A stretch of 64,000 bases of DNA from Neokomagataea thailandica NBRC 106555 (GCF_001598495.1 NZ_BCZB01000014.1:1-64000), one strand, 5' to 3'. Counted from the stretch's first letter, positions 33,582 to 44,704 are shown. Notes: generated by a model not told the origin, from the letters alone. Program-made: numbers and translations.

Positions 33582-35933
33582 ATGACCCGCCGTACAATAA
33601 AATATACATCATTTCTGCTCTGTGCCTCCGCCCTTCTCCCCGTCGTCACATTGCACGCCGCACCAAACACAAAAAATACCGTGAAAAAGCCAACACAACA
33701 CAGTGCTCCACATGACATGAACAGCACACAGGCTGATAATTACAGCGTGCGCGGCCACCGCCACGTTCTCGGCGGGGGCATGATGGTCCGTCAGACAGAA
33801 CCCAAATCCATTAGCGCCGTCACCCAAGAATATATTTCCAAACAATCCCCCACCGTTTCACCGGGCACACTCGTCTCCAGCTTACCCGGCGTCCAAACAA
33901 CCAATGAAGGCCCCCTCAGCACCTCCTCTGAAGGCATTCATATTCGTGGCCTAGACCAAACGCAGATTGGCCTCGTCTATGAAGGTGTCCCTTTGGCTGA
34001 CCCCTTCTCATACGGCGCCTACACCTCCGCCATGGTCGATAACGAAAACCTCGGCTCCGTCTCCGTAAGCCAAGGCTCCTCAGACCTCACCGCACCAACC
34101 TACAATGCGGACGGCGCAGAAATGAGCATGTCCCTGCGCCACCCATCGGACAAAATGGCCGTTTATGCCGAAGCCTCAGGCGGCACACACAGCACCAACA
34201 AAGAATTTATCCGCTTTGATACCGGGGATATTCATAATAGCGGCTTCCGCGCCTTTGCCTCTGGCTCCTATTCCAGCGCTAATCTCTGGCGCGGCCCCGG
34301 CCAAATGGACCGCTGGCACATTGATTCCGCCGTTGAAAAACATTGGACACCCGCCAGCAGCTCAGAGCTGATTTTCAGCTATAACCAGGCCAACCAAACC
34401 GAATGGGTGTACCCAACTCTGGCACAATGGCGCACCTACGGCACCAGCTACACCACCCACGCCACATATACGAAGGGTGATACCTTCTTCTATAAACTCA
34501 ACACGAAAGCGACCAACGCTGTTGTCGGCGCCCTCAAAAACCATTTTGACTTCGGCTCAGGCCTCAGCCTTGATGCAGAACCATACGCCATTGAAACCTT
34601 CGGCCCGAACAATTACGGCGCCAATATCCCCATCGCAAACGGCTATGTTGGCACCCAGAAATACGCCACACTGAACGGATATTCCGCACAAAGTGGCACC
34701 GTCACCGCCATTAGTATTCACCCATGGGTCCAAACCTCCAGCGGGCTTAATCTTGTCGGCGCATGGCATCATAACAACAACACATTGAAACTCTCATACT
34801 GGTACTCATACGCCGTTCATACAGAATACCAGAACCACTACCCCGTCGATGCCACCGGTCAGTACACCAAAAATAACGGCTACCTAACCGCGTTTAACGA
34901 CATCTCCGTAAGCCAATACAACATTAATGGCTTCCAACAACTCAACGCCATCGGCCTCGAAGATCAAATTAAGCTGCTCAATAATCGCCTGACGATTGAC
35001 GCTGGCCTGCGGACAAACATGATCTCACGAAGCTTCAGCCAAGACCTACCGGGCGCGGCCAATATCAAATCCGTCAAAAATATCTTCGTACCCACCCCGC
35101 AGGTCCTGATCAGCTATCAAATCAACGACCAAAACCAAGTCTATATCAATGGCACCACTGGCTACCGCGCTCCATCATCCTTCCAAGCACAAGTGCCGGT
35201 CTACACCTTCACAACCCCAGTCCCAGTCTCTGTCCCTCTCCAAAACTTCCGCCCAGAATACATGATCGGAGAAGAAATCGGCTTCCGCCATTATGGCCCC
35301 GTCATGTTCAACCTCGCGCTCTTTAATTACAATCTAACCCACCACCAGATCACCAGCGCCTCCTACCTGCCCAATTCCAGCATCATGGTCTCCCAGCCGA
35401 TTGACGCCGGCGGTGAAAGCGCTCAAGGCATCCAAGCCGAACTCTCCACCGCACCATGGCACCATATCAGTGCCTATGCCGCCGGGCAGTTTATGCATAC
35501 ACGGATCGGCAATAACGTCGCATATCAAGGGGATTACCTCGCCTCAAAAGGCAAGCAGGAAGTCGCCTCCCCGAAATTCACCGGATCATTGGGCCTAACC
35601 TATGATGACGGCACCAATTTCGGGAACTTCAACCTGCGTTACACAGATTCACAATACTCCACCCTCATGAACGACCAATCCATCCCCTCCTACATCACAT
35701 CTGACGTCTCTTTGGGCCGCTACTTGCCACAAGTCGGGCGCATTCATCCTAAAGCCATGCTCAGCATGATGAATGTGGGGGACAGCCACTATCTGGCACA
35801 AGTCAACGGCTTCTCAGGTGCCGCCAACGCAACACGCGGCGTCAATGGCAAAACCCTGTCCGCATCACAGCCCTCTTACAGCGTAGGCACAGGCTTTGCC
35901 ACCATCGTCACCGTTGCTGGTACGTTTGAATAA
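33582..35933 (+). CDS. TonB-dependent outer-membrane receptor
   Basis: A 783-residue outer-membrane transporter powered by TonB. A signal peptide ends near residue 26 (ALLPVVTLHAA). The plug domain (about 60-200) includes SPTVSPGTLVSSLPGVQTTN and GIHIRGLDQTQIGLVYEGVP. The rest forms the barrel, including the DIHNSGFRAFASGSY strand and GTTGYRAPSSFQAQVP. The final residues VTVAGTFE do not end in an aromatic as most such barrels do. There is no adjacent siderophore gene. The substrate could be an iron chelate or another small ligand. Confidence 0.88.
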   Translation: MTRRTIKYTSFLLCASALLPVVTLHAAPNTKNTVKKPTQHSAPHDMNSTQADNYSVRGHRHVLGGGMMVRQTEPKSISAVTQEYISKQSPTVSPGTLVSSLPGVQTTNEGPLSTSSEGIHIRGLDQTQIGLVYEGVPLADPFSYGAYTSAMVDNENLGSVSVSQGSSDLTAPTYNADGAEMSMSLRHPSDKMAVYAEASGGTHSTNKEFIRFDTGDIHNSGFRAFASGSYSSANLWRGPGQMDRWHIDSAVEKHWTPASSSELIFSYNQANQTEWVYPTLAQWRTYGTSYTTHATYTKGDTFFYKLNTKATNAVVGALKNHFDFGSGLSLDAEPYAIETFGPNNYGANIPIANGYVGTQKYATLNGYSAQSGTVTAISIHPWVQTSSGLNLVGAWHHNNNTLKLSYWYSYAVHTEYQNHYPVDATGQYTKNNGYLTAFNDISVSQYNINGFQQLNAIGLEDQIKLLNNRLTIDAGLRTNMISRSFSQDLPGAANIKSVKNIFVPTPQVLISYQINDQNQVYINGTTGYRAPSSFQAQVPVYTFTTPVPVSVPLQNFRPEYMIGEEIGFRHYGPVMFNLALFNYNLTHHQITSASYLPNSSIMVSQPIDAGGESAQGIQAELSTAPWHHISAYAAGQFMHTRIGNNVAYQGDYLASKGKQEVASPKFTGSLGLTYDDGTNFGNFNLRYTDSQYSTLMNDQSIPSYITSDVSLGRYLPQVGRIHPKAMLSMMNVGDSHYLAQVNGFSGAANATRGVNGKTLSASQPSYSVGTGFATIVTVAGTFE

Positions 35934-36002
35934 TCGCCTCATACCCCTTCCTCGGCCCCCTCTGGCCCGAGGAACCAAAGCCGAATTAGAATCAGAACCC
36001 AA

Positions 36003-36036
36003 CAAAAAAAGGGAAGCCACAAGGCTTCCCTTTCTA
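36003..36036. terminator. Bidirectional terminator between receptor and degP
   Basis: AAAGGGAAGCC / GGCTTCCCTTT with loop ACAA; T-rich runs on both strands (TTTCT on plus, seven T on minus). It serves both convergent genes. Confidence 0.85.
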
Positions 36037-36055
36037 CGTTTCTAAAACCAGCGTT

Positions 36056-37594
36056 TTATTCGCCAGAATCATCATCCCCACTGCCATTGGGGGACACAGC
36101 AACAAACAACTGCTGCCCATCACGCAAAATACGCAACAGCGGCGGCTGCTTATGCCCCAGAGCATCATGCACTTGCGCCACAACCGATTTCGGCGTCGGC
36201 GTCACATGATTACCAACTGCTACAATAATATCACCCGGACGAATACCGGACTGATCCGCGGGTGAACCTTGGGTCACGTCCGCCACCACAGCGCCTTGCA
36301 CACTTTCATCCAGCCCAAGCTCTTGGCGCGCACGCGGCGTCAATGCCGCCAGAGCAACCCCAAGTTTACCCGTCCCTTCTGATGCAGAAGACTCACTGTC
36401 ACCATGCGCATGGTCCTGCGCGGCCATATTACCGACCGTAAACGGCACATCCACCGTCTTACCATCACGCAGAATACCCAGCGTCGCTTTCGCACCCGGC
36501 ACAATACCCACAACGCGCACAGCCAAGTCATGACCATTCTTCACATCATGGCCATTCAGCGTCAAAATCACATCACCGCTCTTAACGCCCGCCTTTTCCG
36601 CAGGGCTACCCTTCATAACCGACGCCACGAGCGTACCATGCGGCGGAGCGCCCGGCTCAGAAGGCTTCAAGTTCAGTGCTTGCGCCATCGTCGGGCTAAT
36701 GTCTTGGCCTTCAACACCCAGATATCCACGGATCACATGACCAGTCTTTTCCAACTGGTCGACCACAGACTTCACCGTGTTGGACGGAATAGCAAAGCCA
36801 ATACCAATCGAGCCGCCGCCATTCGGTGAAATGATCATGGAGTTAATCCCCACAACCTTTCCATCCTGCGTAAAGAGCGGACCACCCGAGTTCCCGTGAT
36901 TGATCGGCGCATCAACCTGAATAAAGTCGTTATATGCACCAGAATGCAGGTCACGTCCCAGAGCCGACACGATACCAGCCGTCACCGTACCGCCCAGCCC
37001 ATAAGGGTTCCCAACAGCAATCACCCATTCACCCGGCTGAACATCGTCCGAGTCACCCAGTTCAATGAACGGCAACTTGCCCGTTGGCTTCACGCGCAAC
37101 AACGCCACATCGGTCTTAGGGTCACGCCCAATAACCTTAGCAGGCAGCGTGGTGCCATCATCCAGCGTTACGCTTACCTTCGTCGCACCATTCACCACAT
37201 GGTTATTCGTCACGACATAACCATCAGAGGAAATGATAAACCCTGACCCTCGCGCTTCAACCGTACGGTTTGGCTGTTGCTGCTGAGGCATCATTTGGAA
37301 CGGAAAAGGGAAGGGGAAAGGCATTTCCTGCATGCCACCGCCGCCACCTTGCCCCATTGGGCCACCCTCTTCCTGCTCAGCCACATCTGCTTTGATATGC
37401 GCCGTAATCGACACAACAGCAGGCTTCACTTCCTTTACGAGGTTCACAAAATTCGGCAGCGCCTGCACCGTTGATTGCGGCTTAATGGCCCCTGTATCCG
37501 CATAAGCACTGGACACACCACCCATAGCCGTCGTGGCCAAAAGCGCCGTGCTCACAGCAAAAGCAGCAAGAGAAGAACGGAAACGTTGGGTCAT
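36056..37594 (-). CDS. degP: Periplasmic serine protease DegP/HtrA (Do-like)
   Basis: A 512-residue exported protease/chaperone for misfolded envelope proteins. Signal peptide ends near residue 32 (SSAYA). Catalytic triad H132 (VVTNNHVV), D162 (KTDVALLRV), S236 (NHGNSGGP). Two PDZ domains follow: residues about 270-360 (HVIRGYLGVEGQDISPTMAQ) and 410-500 (LGVALAALTPRARQELGLDE). The LA-like loop at about 75-110 is Gly/Met/Pro-rich with MPFPFPFPFQMMPQQQQP, a longer low-complexity loop than usual. Confidence 0.93.
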   Translation of the reverse strand: MTQRFRSSLAAFAVSTALLATTAMGGVSSAYADTGAIKPQSTVQALPNFVNLVKEVKPAVVSITAHIKADVAEQEEGGPMGQGGGGGMQEMPFPFPFPFQMMPQQQQPNRTVEARGSGFIISSDGYVVTNNHVVNGATKVSVTLDDGTTLPAKVIGRDPKTDVALLRVKPTGKLPFIELGDSDDVQPGEWVIAVGNPYGLGGTVTAGIVSALGRDLHSGAYNDFIQVDAPINHGNSGGPLFTQDGKVVGINSMIISPNGGGSIGIGFAIPSNTVKSVVDQLEKTGHVIRGYLGVEGQDISPTMAQALNLKPSEPGAPPHGTLVASVMKGSPAEKAGVKSGDVILTLNGHDVKNGHDLAVRVVGIVPGAKATLGILRDGKTVDVPFTVGNMAAQDHAHGDSESSASEGTGKLGVALAALTPRARQELGLDESVQGAVVADVTQGSPADQSGIRPGDIIVAVGNHVTPTPKSVVAQVHDALGHKQPPLLRILRDGQQLFVAVSPNGSGDDDSGE

Positions 37595-37741
37595 AGCTGT
37601 TCCGATTGTCCTTTTACATAACAGTGAAAGTCGTAAACCGCCGACAAAGCGCTTACAGACACTCAGCCGTATCCTTCCCTACAGTTATGAAGACACACAC
37701 CATTCTGCAAGCTGGCCGCTGCGTGAAAACTCCGTAAGCTA

Positions 37742-38245
37742 TTACGACCTCGCACGTAATTGACGAAAAAAATCGCGCAATATCTGCGCTGAAGCACGCT
37801 CCCGCACACCACCAATCACTTCCGGCACATGCAAACACCCCGGCCGCTCAAACACACGCGCACCATGTTCCACCCCACCACCTTTCGGATCATAAGCCCC
37901 AAACACCACACGCTCACACCGAAAATGCACCATCGCCGCAGCACACATCGCACATGGCTCTAACGTCACCACAACCGTACAACCCAATAAACGCGGCGTC
38001 CCCAAACGCTGGGCCGCACGGCGCATCGCCAAAAGCTCCGCATGTGCAGACGCATCATGGCACGCTTCCACTTCATTCCGCCCAACGGCCACAACCGTCC
38101 CATCTGGCCCCAAAACCACCGCCCCCACTGGCACTTCACCAACCAAAGCCGCTTCATGCGCATACACCAAAGCATGGTCCATCACGGCCCCAACATCAGA
38201 GCAAACTACCCCCTCAACGTCCAAGCGCTCCCTTTTCATCCCCAC
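37742..38245 (-). CDS. tadA: tRNA-specific adenosine deaminase TadA
   Basis: It converts adenosine 34 to inosine in tRNA-Arg(ACG). Zinc-binding H68-A-E70 with the catalytic glutamate (SAHAELLAM) and C98/C101 in EPCAMCAAAMVHFRCERV. Length 167 is normal. The start at 38245 follows a short 93-base region divergent from the neighbouring gene. The free nucleobase/cytosine deaminases share the motif; TadA is favoured by the FGAYDPKGGGVEHG segment. Confidence 0.9.
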   Translation of the reverse strand: MGMKRERLDVEGVVCSDVGAVMDHALVYAHEAALVGEVPVGAVVLGPDGTVVAVGRNEVEACHDASAHAELLAMRRAAQRLGTPRLLGCTVVVTLEPCAMCAAAMVHFRCERVVFGAYDPKGGGVEHGARVFERPGCLHVPEVIGGVRERASAQILRDFFRQLRARS

Positions 38246-38338
38246 ACCAGCCTTCTACACATCACGACACGATGATTTTTTGAGCATTTTTTACAAAAAA
38301 GAACAGACATTCCGGCACAAACAGTTCAAAAGAACACC

Positions 38339-39034
38339 ATGCACAGACCCCTTATCGGCCTGACACTTGATCATGAAAGCGGTGGCGAAAACTCTTTTTC
38401 CCGCTATCCATTTCATGCCATCCGTGAAAACTACCTAACGGCCCTCTCCCATGCTGGTGCACTCCCCGTCTGCCTCGGATACGATGCCCCTGCAGACGCG
38501 ATGGTGGAGCGCCTCGACGCACTCGTCATCACAGGCGGCGCGTTCGATGTGGATCCCGCGCTTTACAACGCACCACCAGCCCCCGAAACAAGCCCGCGCC
38601 CTGAGCGTACACGTGCAGAACACGCCTTGCTCAAAGCAGCGCTCAAGCGTGACATCCCTATCCTCGGCATTTGCGGCGGCATGCAGCTTCTCGCCGTTGA
38701 AGCTGGCGGCACACTCATTCAACACCTCCCGCCCGAGGCTGGACACGAACAACCTAACCCACGCCATGAGCCAGGACATACCGTCACGCTCGTGCCAAAT
38801 ACCCTCCTCGCATCCATCGTTGGCAACACAACGATGAACGTTAACTCTGCCCATCATCAAGCAGTACACCATGCCGGAACAGCCCGCATTTCCGCCCATG
38901 CCCCTGATGGTGTTATTGAAGCAATCGAGTTAACACACGCCCGTTTTGCCATTGGTGTACAATGGCATCCTGAATTCTCTCTCGACCCCGGGGACCAACG
39001 CTTGTATGCGGCCCTCGTGGAGGCAAGCCGATGA
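38339..39034 (+). CDS. Class-C26 gamma-glutamyl-GABA-hydrolase-like amidotransferase
   Basis: A 231-residue class I glutamine amidotransferase fold: nucleophile C112 in ILGICGGMQLLAVEAGG, and H210/E212 in GVQWHPEF. The N-terminal RPLIGLTLDHES and ALVITGGAFDVDP are typical of the PuuD/peptidase C26 family, which splits gamma-glutamyl-GABA or similar compounds. There are no putrescine genes nearby, so the substrate is uncertain. The stop overlaps the rluB start (ATGA), and RluB, RsmD and FtsK follow. Confidence 0.85.
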   Translation: MHRPLIGLTLDHESGGENSFSRYPFHAIRENYLTALSHAGALPVCLGYDAPADAMVERLDALVITGGAFDVDPALYNAPPAPETSPRPERTRAEHALLKAALKRDIPILGICGGMQLLAVEAGGTLIQHLPPEAGHEQPNPRHEPGHTVTLVPNTLLASIVGNTTMNVNSAHHQAVHHAGTARISAHAPDGVIEAIELTHARFAIGVQWHPEFSLDPGDQRLYAALVEASR

Positions 39035-39813
39035 CCGAAGACACCAATCCAAACACCGACTCAAACACTAACGAACCTCGTGGCGAACGTATTGCCAAAT
39101 ATCTCGCCCGCGCCGGCGTCGCCAGCCGCCGTGATGTTGAGCGTATGATCACCGAGCGCCGCATCCGCATTGGCGGAAAAACCATTGAGCATCCCGCGAC
39201 CTTTGTGCAGCGCGGCGACATCGTCATCGTTGATGGCAAACCCATTGACCACCCAGACCGCACCCGCCTGTGGCGTTACCACAAGCCAGACGGCCTGATG
39301 ACCACGCATAAAGACCCACAAGGCCGCCCGACCGTCTTCGAATCTCTGCCCCCCGGCCTACCACGCGTCATTAGCGTCGGGCGTCTGGATATTAATTCGG
39401 AAGGTCTTTTGCTCCTCACCAATGACGGTGAACTGGCCCGCCGCCTAGAACTGCCCGGCAATGCGTGGATCCGCCGCTACCGCGTACGTGTCTTCGGTGT
39501 TGTGGACGAAAAGCGCCTTGCATCCCTGATCGATGGCTTTGAGTTTGAAGGCATCCGCTACGGCTCCATCGAAGCTGAACTCGATTCCAGTAAGGGCGAT
39601 AATTCATGGCTCACGGTCAGCCTCCGTGAGGGCAAAAACCGTGAAATTCGTAACGTGATGCGCGGTCTCAACCTCCATGTCAGCCGCCTGATCCGCCTTT
39701 CCTACGGCCCCTTCCAGCTCGGTTCATTAAAAGCGCGTGAGCTGACTGAAGTTGCGGGTAAAACGCTGCGTGAACAAATCCCCGAACTCCACACCTCAAA
39801 AGGGAGCCACTAA
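39031..39813 (+). CDS. rluB: 23S rRNA pseudouridine synthase RluB-like
   Basis: A 260-residue enzyme with an N-terminal S4 RNA-binding domain (about residues 18-70, RIAKYLARAGVASRRDVERM) and the catalytic aspartate D120 in VISVGRLDINSEGLLLLTND. It belongs to the RsuA/RluB/RluE/RluF family; RluB-like function is most likely from overall layout but RsuA is possible. It ends 3 bases before rsmD. Confidence 0.88.
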   Translation: MTEDTNPNTDSNTNEPRGERIAKYLARAGVASRRDVERMITERRIRIGGKTIEHPATFVQRGDIVIVDGKPIDHPDRTRLWRYHKPDGLMTTHKDPQGRPTVFESLPPGLPRVISVGRLDINSEGLLLLTNDGELARRLELPGNAWIRRYRVRVFGVVDEKRLASLIDGFEFEGIRYGSIEAELDSSKGDNSWLTVSLREGKNREIRNVMRGLNLHVSRLIRLSYGPFQLGSLKARELTEVAGKTLREQIPELHTSKGSH

Positions 39814-39816
39814 TCT

Positions 39817-40449
39817 ATGCGGATTGTCGGCGGCTCACTCAAAGGGCGCGCACTCATTGCGCCCTCAGGCAACACCACACGCCCCACATCAGACCGTGCA
39901 CGTCAGGCTATTTTTGACATGCTGGTTCATGCCCCATGGTATGGCCGCGAAGCCCTCGAAAACGCGACCGTCCTGGACACTTATGCTGGCACGGGCGCAC
40001 TGGGTATTGAAGCCCTATCACGCGGCGTTGAACATGCTGCATTCATTGAGCGGGACCGCAACGCACTCAATGCCCTCCGCGCAAACCTAACCGCCTTCCA
40101 ACTCCGGGACCGCAGCCGCGTCCTATCATGCAGCACCACGCACCCTCCACGCGCTGAACGCCCCTACGACCTTGTGTTTCTTGACCCTCCTTACGGGAAA
40201 AACTTAGTCGAATCGGGTATCGCCGCACTGCGCCGTACCGGCTGGCTTGCTGAGGGTGCACTCATCGTCGCCGAAACCGGCGCGAAAGAGGACTTCGTTC
40301 CCCCTACGCCATTAACTCGACACAATATTTTGGCCAAAGTGCAGGGAAATGCCGAGCCAGATGAGACAAACAAACCTGAAATTTTGGCAGAACGTCGCTT
40401 TGGGGCTGCAAAAGTGACAATCTGGAAATATTCAAGCATTGTTTCTTAA
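39817..40449 (+). CDS. rsmD: 16S rRNA m2G966 methyltransferase RsmD
   Basis: A 210-residue SAM-dependent methyltransferase that modifies G966. The N-terminal [13 protein letters not shown] and [20 protein letters not shown] are the family signature; the SAM motif is [18 protein letters not shown] and the catalytic NPPY-type motif is DPPY (residues 123-126). It directly follows rluB, a usual neighbour. Confidence 0.93.
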   Translation: MRIVGGSLKGRALIAPSGNTTRPTSDRARQAIFDMLVHAPWYGREALENATVLDTYAGTGALGIEALSRGVEHAAFIERDRNALNALRANLTAFQLRDRSRVLSCSTTHPPRAERPYDLVFLDPPYGKNLVESGIAALRRTGWLAEGALIVAETGAKEDFVPPTPLTRHNILAKVQGNAEPDETNKPEILAERRFGAAKVTIWKYSSIVS

Positions 40450-40532
40450 GATACGTTCTGTATGCAGAGGCTACACAGGCTCATCATGAGCGGTGTGGCC
40501 GTACAGATGACGGATACATTCTAAAAGACGGG

Positions 40533-43307
40533 GTGAAAAACTTGGCCGTGTTCAGCCGATCGACCAACGCGATGCGTGAAACACTGAACGAAGCCCGCAA
40601 ACGCTCCATGCCACCCGGCCTTCGTACTGCAGTCAATGCCCGCTTACTTGAGCTTCTAGGCCTCGTATTCCTCATATTGGCCGTCGGCATTGCACTGGCA
40701 CTGTGGAGCTTTAATCCACTCGATCCATCTTTCAACACATCCACCGGCACAAGCCCAACCAATCTTTTGGGCCGAACTGGCGCCACCATTTCGGACGCTC
40801 TGATCCAATGGTTCGGCCTTGGCAGTGGTCTCCCGATTATCGTACTGCTGGCATGGGCATGGCGCATGGTCCGCCACCACCACCTTGGCATGGCCGTCAT
40901 CCGTATTTTTGCCGCTCTTGCCCTTCTCCCTGCAGGTGCCGCCTTTATCGGTACCTTAGCCGAACTCATTCCCGGTCTCGACATCCCATGGCCAACAGAA
41001 TCGCGCCTCGGCGGAGAACTCGGGCACTCCTGTGCAACACATTTACTCGATGCCGCCCGTGCAGAAGCCGGCAGCGCCGGTAGCACCATCGCACTCTTCT
41101 TAGTGTTCTTACTGATGGGCATGCTACTACCCCTCGCCATGGGCCTTCAATGGCGTGAATGGCGCGCCCTCGGCAACGGTATTCTCACCCTCGCACGTCA
41201 ACCCATCCTCCTCGCACGCCGCATAAGCGGAGAACATACAGCGCCGGACACAACACCCGCCCCCCCTAATCCGCGTGATTATGAGTATTATAACTCACCC
41301 AATACCCCCACACGCAAAAATGCTGACGGCTCAACACCAGCCCCCAACACAGCCCCCCTGTCATTCTTAAAGCGTAATCTCAACCGCGCAGCGCCCGTCA
41401 ACGCCCCAGAACCCTTCGTGCCGCAGAATACAGGCTGGATGCACCCACCAGCAGACACCACACCACATGACCTCCCCCCCACGCCCGAAGCCACACATCA
41501 ACCGCCCTCAGAACCCATTATCGTGGAAGCACCCGCCAACCGTTACGCTGAACGCTTGGCAGAAATTGAACGGCACCGCGCAACACCTCCAGAGACCCGC
41601 TCTCCCATTGATGAGGGAGAAGATGAAGCACCCCCAACCCCACTTGGTGCCCCCTCCCCTACCACACAGCCTAAGCGCAGCTTTCTGGAACGCCTACGCC
41701 CAGAGCGCCCTGCACCTGTGACACCACAACATCAGACCCAAGCACCATCACCCACGCCAGCCGCCGCAACCACCCGCACGCCCGTGTCTAGCGGCTGGGA
41801 ACACCCCCCCATGGCACTCCTAAACCCACCACCTCCACATGCCGCCAACAACGCCCCGTCAGACGAAGATCTACAACGCAAAGCCCGCATGCTCGAAGGC
41901 GTGTTGTCTGATTACGGCGTCCAAGGTGAGATTGGTGACATCCACGCAGGCCCCGTCGTTACACTATACGAACTCACACCTGCGCCGGGTATTCGTTCAT
42001 CACGCGTCATTGGCTTGGCCGATGATATCGCACGCTCTCTCTCCGTCTTGAGCGTGCGTATCGCCACCGTCCCCGGCCGTAACGTCATTGGCATCGAAGT
42101 GCCAAATGCGAAGCGCCAAACCGTCTATTTCTCAGAGCTCCTCCGTTCAGCCGAATGGGAGAACGCACCAGGCCGCCTCAAAATCGCTCTCGGCAAAGAC
42201 ATTTCCGGCGCACCGATTTATACAGACCTCGCAAAAATGCCGCACCTTCTGGTGGCTGGTACGACAGGTTCTGGTAAATCCGTCGGCGTGAACGCTATGA
42301 TCTTGTCACTCCTCTACCGCCTTAGCCCGGAAGAGTGCCGCCTGATCATGATTGACCCCAAGATCCTCGAATTGTCGATTTATGACGGCATCCCGCATCT
42401 CCTCACGCCCGTCGTAACAGAACCCACAAAAGCCGTTAGTGCGCTCAAATGGACCGTGCAGGAAATGGACCGCCGTTACCGCCTTATGGCGCATCTACAA
42501 GTGCGTAATATCGGGGGCTACAACGACCGCGTTGCACAACTCCGCGGCACCGGCGAAATGGTCACACGCCGCGTCCAAACCGGCTTTGACCCTGAAACCG
42601 GCAAACCCGTCTTTGACGAACAGCAAGTCCCGCTCGAAAACCTCCCCTATATCGTGGTTGTTATTGACGAAATGGCAGACCTCATGATGGTCGCAGGCAA
42701 GGAAATTGAAACTGCTGTACAGCGCCTTGCTCAAAAAGCCCGTGCTGCCGGTATCCACGTCATCATGGCCACACAACGCCCGTCAGTTGACGTCATTACC
42801 GGCACGATTAAGGCCAACTTCCCAACCCGTATCTCTTTCCAAGTCATCAGTAAGTTCGACAGTCGTACCATTCTACAAGAACAAGGCGCTGAACAACTGC
42901 TGGGACAAGGCGATATGCTCTTCATGCAAGGCGGCGGCCGCATCACCCGTGTCCATGGCCCCTTCGTCGCTGATGATGAAGTTGAAGCCGTCGTGGCCGA
43001 TCTCCGTACCAAGGGCGATCCAATCTATAATGATGACGTCGTCTCTGGAGAGGAAGAAGAAGCCCCACGCGCAAGCAGTGGTGCGTCCAGTGGCGGTGAT
43101 GGTGAGAATAACCTCTTCGACCAAGCTGTTGAGATCGTTACACGTGAAGGCCGCGCCTCCACAAGCTTCATCCAGCGCCATCTTTCAATCGGCTATAACC
43201 GCGCTGCCAAGCTGATTGAACAAATGGAAAAAGAAGGCATCATCGGTCCCGCAAACCACGTCGGGAAGCGCGAAATTCTAGTCCGCCGCCAAACTGATGA
43301 AGACTAA
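40533..43307 (+). CDS. ftsK: DNA translocase FtsK
   Basis: A 924-residue septal DNA pump. Four N-terminal membrane helices (from [20 protein letters not shown] to about residue 205) are followed by a Pro/Thr-rich linker (about 225-430). The motor domain begins near [20 protein letters not shown], with Walker [15 protein letters not shown] (about 576), Walker [17 protein letters not shown], and the C-terminal gamma winged helix [20 protein letters not shown] that reads KOPS sites. GTG is used as start at 40533 with AAAAGACG upstream. It overlaps the next gene by 11 bases. Confidence 0.93.
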   Translation: MKNLAVFSRSTNAMRETLNEARKRSMPPGLRTAVNARLLELLGLVFLILAVGIALALWSFNPLDPSFNTSTGTSPTNLLGRTGATISDALIQWFGLGSGLPIIVLLAWAWRMVRHHHLGMAVIRIFAALALLPAGAAFIGTLAELIPGLDIPWPTESRLGGELGHSCATHLLDAARAEAGSAGSTIALFLVFLLMGMLLPLAMGLQWREWRALGNGILTLARQPILLARRISGEHTAPDTTPAPPNPRDYEYYNSPNTPTRKNADGSTPAPNTAPLSFLKRNLNRAAPVNAPEPFVPQNTGWMHPPADTTPHDLPPTPEATHQPPSEPIIVEAPANRYAERLAEIERHRATPPETRSPIDEGEDEAPPTPLGAPSPTTQPKRSFLERLRPERPAPVTPQHQTQAPSPTPAAATTRTPVSSGWEHPPMALLNPPPPHAANNAPSDEDLQRKARMLEGVLSDYGVQGEIGDIHAGPVVTLYELTPAPGIRSSRVIGLADDIARSLSVLSVRIATVPGRNVIGIEVPNAKRQTVYFSELLRSAEWENAPGRLKIALGKDISGAPIYTDLAKMPHLLVAGTTGSGKSVGVNAMILSLLYRLSPEECRLIMIDPKILELSIYDGIPHLLTPVVTEPTKAVSALKWTVQEMDRRYRLMAHLQVRNIGGYNDRVAQLRGTGEMVTRRVQTGFDPETGKPVFDEQQVPLENLPYIVVVIDEMADLMMVAGKEIETAVQRLAQKARAAGIHVIMATQRPSVDVITGTIKANFPTRISFQVISKFDSRTILQEQGAEQLLGQGDMLFMQGGGRITRVHGPFVADDEVEAVVADLRTKGDPIYNDDVVSGEEEEAPRASSGASSGGDGENNLFDQAVEIVTREGRASTSFIQRHLSIGYNRAAKLIEQMEKEGIIGPANHVGKREILVRRQTDED

Positions 43308-43998
43308 ACCCCCTTCCTTAACAGGCATCAAGAAAAGCCCTGCCCTCTTCCGGGCAGGACAAGACCTCCCTCTTCTCTACACCAGTCCACACTACCTGAT
43401 CATCAACAAACCCAGTGGCCTTGCCGTACATCCCGGCCCCCGCACACCAGATAGCGTTGAAACCCGCCTCGTCCCGCATCCTCGCGGGGGGCCGTGGCTC
43501 GTCCATCGGCTTGACCGAGATACATCAGGCTGCCTCTTGATCGCACGGCGGAAAACTGCGCTTATCGCGGCCCAAAATGCCTTCACACAACGCCATGTAC
43601 ACAAAACCTACTGGGCCATTGTCAACGGACGCCCTCCCAACGAAGAAGGCACCCTCACAGTACCCCTCAAAAAACATACAACACCAACAGGCTGGCGCAT
43701 GATCAGTGACCCCGAGGGAGATCATGCTGAAACACATTGGCGCGTGCTCACACATAAAGACGGCAAAAGCCTTCTGGAGCTTGACCTAAAAACAGGACGC
43801 ACCCACCAAGCGCGTATTCACTGCGCCATCCTTGGCACCCCCATCCTCGGAGACAACGTCTATGGCCAGCAGCACTCACATGGCCTCCACCTTCTCGCGC
43901 GCGGCCTCACTGTCACCCTTCCAGAGGAAAATTTAACTGCACAAGCTCCCCTGCCTGAGCACTTTTTAGCCATTTTTGATCATACGCTTCACGCGTGA
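43297..43998 (+). CDS. RluA-family pseudouridine synthase
   Basis: A 233-residue protein with the catalytic motif [12 protein letters not shown] (D73 the nucleophile) and the later [20 protein letters not shown]. There is no N-terminal S4 domain, so it is a small RluA/RluC-like type; which uridine it modifies is unknown. The first 20 residues are basic. It overlaps ftsK by 11 bases, so it is translated from the same mRNA. Confidence 0.88.
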   Translation: MKTKPPSLTGIKKSPALFRAGQDLPLLYTSPHYLIINKPSGLAVHPGPRTPDSVETRLVPHPRGGPWLVHRLDRDTSGCLLIARRKTALIAAQNAFTQRHVHKTYWAIVNGRPPNEEGTLTVPLKKHTTPTGWRMISDPEGDHAETHWRVLTHKDGKSLLELDLKTGRTHQARIHCAILGTPILGDNVYGQQHSHGLHLLARGLTVTLPEENLTAQAPLPEHFLAIFDHTLHA

Positions 43999-44208
43999 AA
44001 CACCTGCCACGATACCAGATCTCGTGCGGATCACTAGGTGACCACCTCACCGAAGATACGACCAGCTCTTATGCTCAAAATCCACTGCAAGCGCATGCCT
44101 CTTCCGCCTGAAGATCGCAATAACACCACATTGTTCAAGGTGCTCAGATCATGTGGCAGCACAAGCCGAAACCCGCTAACACCACCTTAGGACATATCCC
44201 CGATGAGA

Positions 44209-44658
44209 TCAGAGACGTACTGTACGCATGCTCGCCGGCCTCTCCGAGGGCCGCGCTGAAAACGCGCAGATACCATTCACCAGTGAGACTAAAAGCACAA
44301 CATTCCACGCCAAGAAAAGACCTACGGGCAGAATATACACCAATTCCCACATACCCGGCTCACTTGGCGGAGCAATATAATAACACAACCCAAAAACCCC
44401 TAGGGTCGTGCAAGAAATAATCACATCAATATAAAAAAAATTCAACAAGCGCTCGATATGAAACAAAGCAGAATCAACAGCCCTCCTCTTTAAAATAAGG
44501 GCTATAAAAAAAACAATTACAGATGTAAATAATGTCAAAAATCTCAATAAAAATAAATAATAAAGTAAATAAACACACTGATTTCTGTATGCATTCAATA
44601 ACGAACCTAAACGATCCAGAAGCGCATTAATCCATTTCACCTGAATGTCCTCCGACAA
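44209..44658 (-). CDS. Orphan membrane protein, unknown function
   Basis: A 149-residue frame with ATG at 44658 and three or four hydrophobic segments (YLLYYLFLLRFLTLFTSVIV, FIALIL, FYIDVIISCTTLGVFGLCYY, LPVGLFLAWNVVLLVSLV). The region is AT-richer than its neighbours. A plus-strand frame covers 44151-44420 but lacks any motif; the membrane pattern favours the minus strand. There is no family match by eye. Confidence 0.5.
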   Translation of the reverse strand: MSEDIQVKWINALLDRLGSLLNAYRNQCVYLLYYLFLLRFLTLFTSVIVFFIALILKRRAVDSALFHIERLLNFFYIDVIISCTTLGVFGLCYYIAPPSEPGMWELVYILPVGLFLAWNVVLLVSLVNGICAFSARPSERPASMRTVRL

Positions 44659-44704
44659 AGACCGTCATCGGAGTGCAGCATGCACTGCACTCCATATCCG
44701 GCGC

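Noticed and set aside
43999-44208. Possible tRNA or small RNA between the pseudouridine synthase gene and the orphan membrane protein
   Set aside because: I found no cloverleaf-compatible stems, no CCA end and no terminator.
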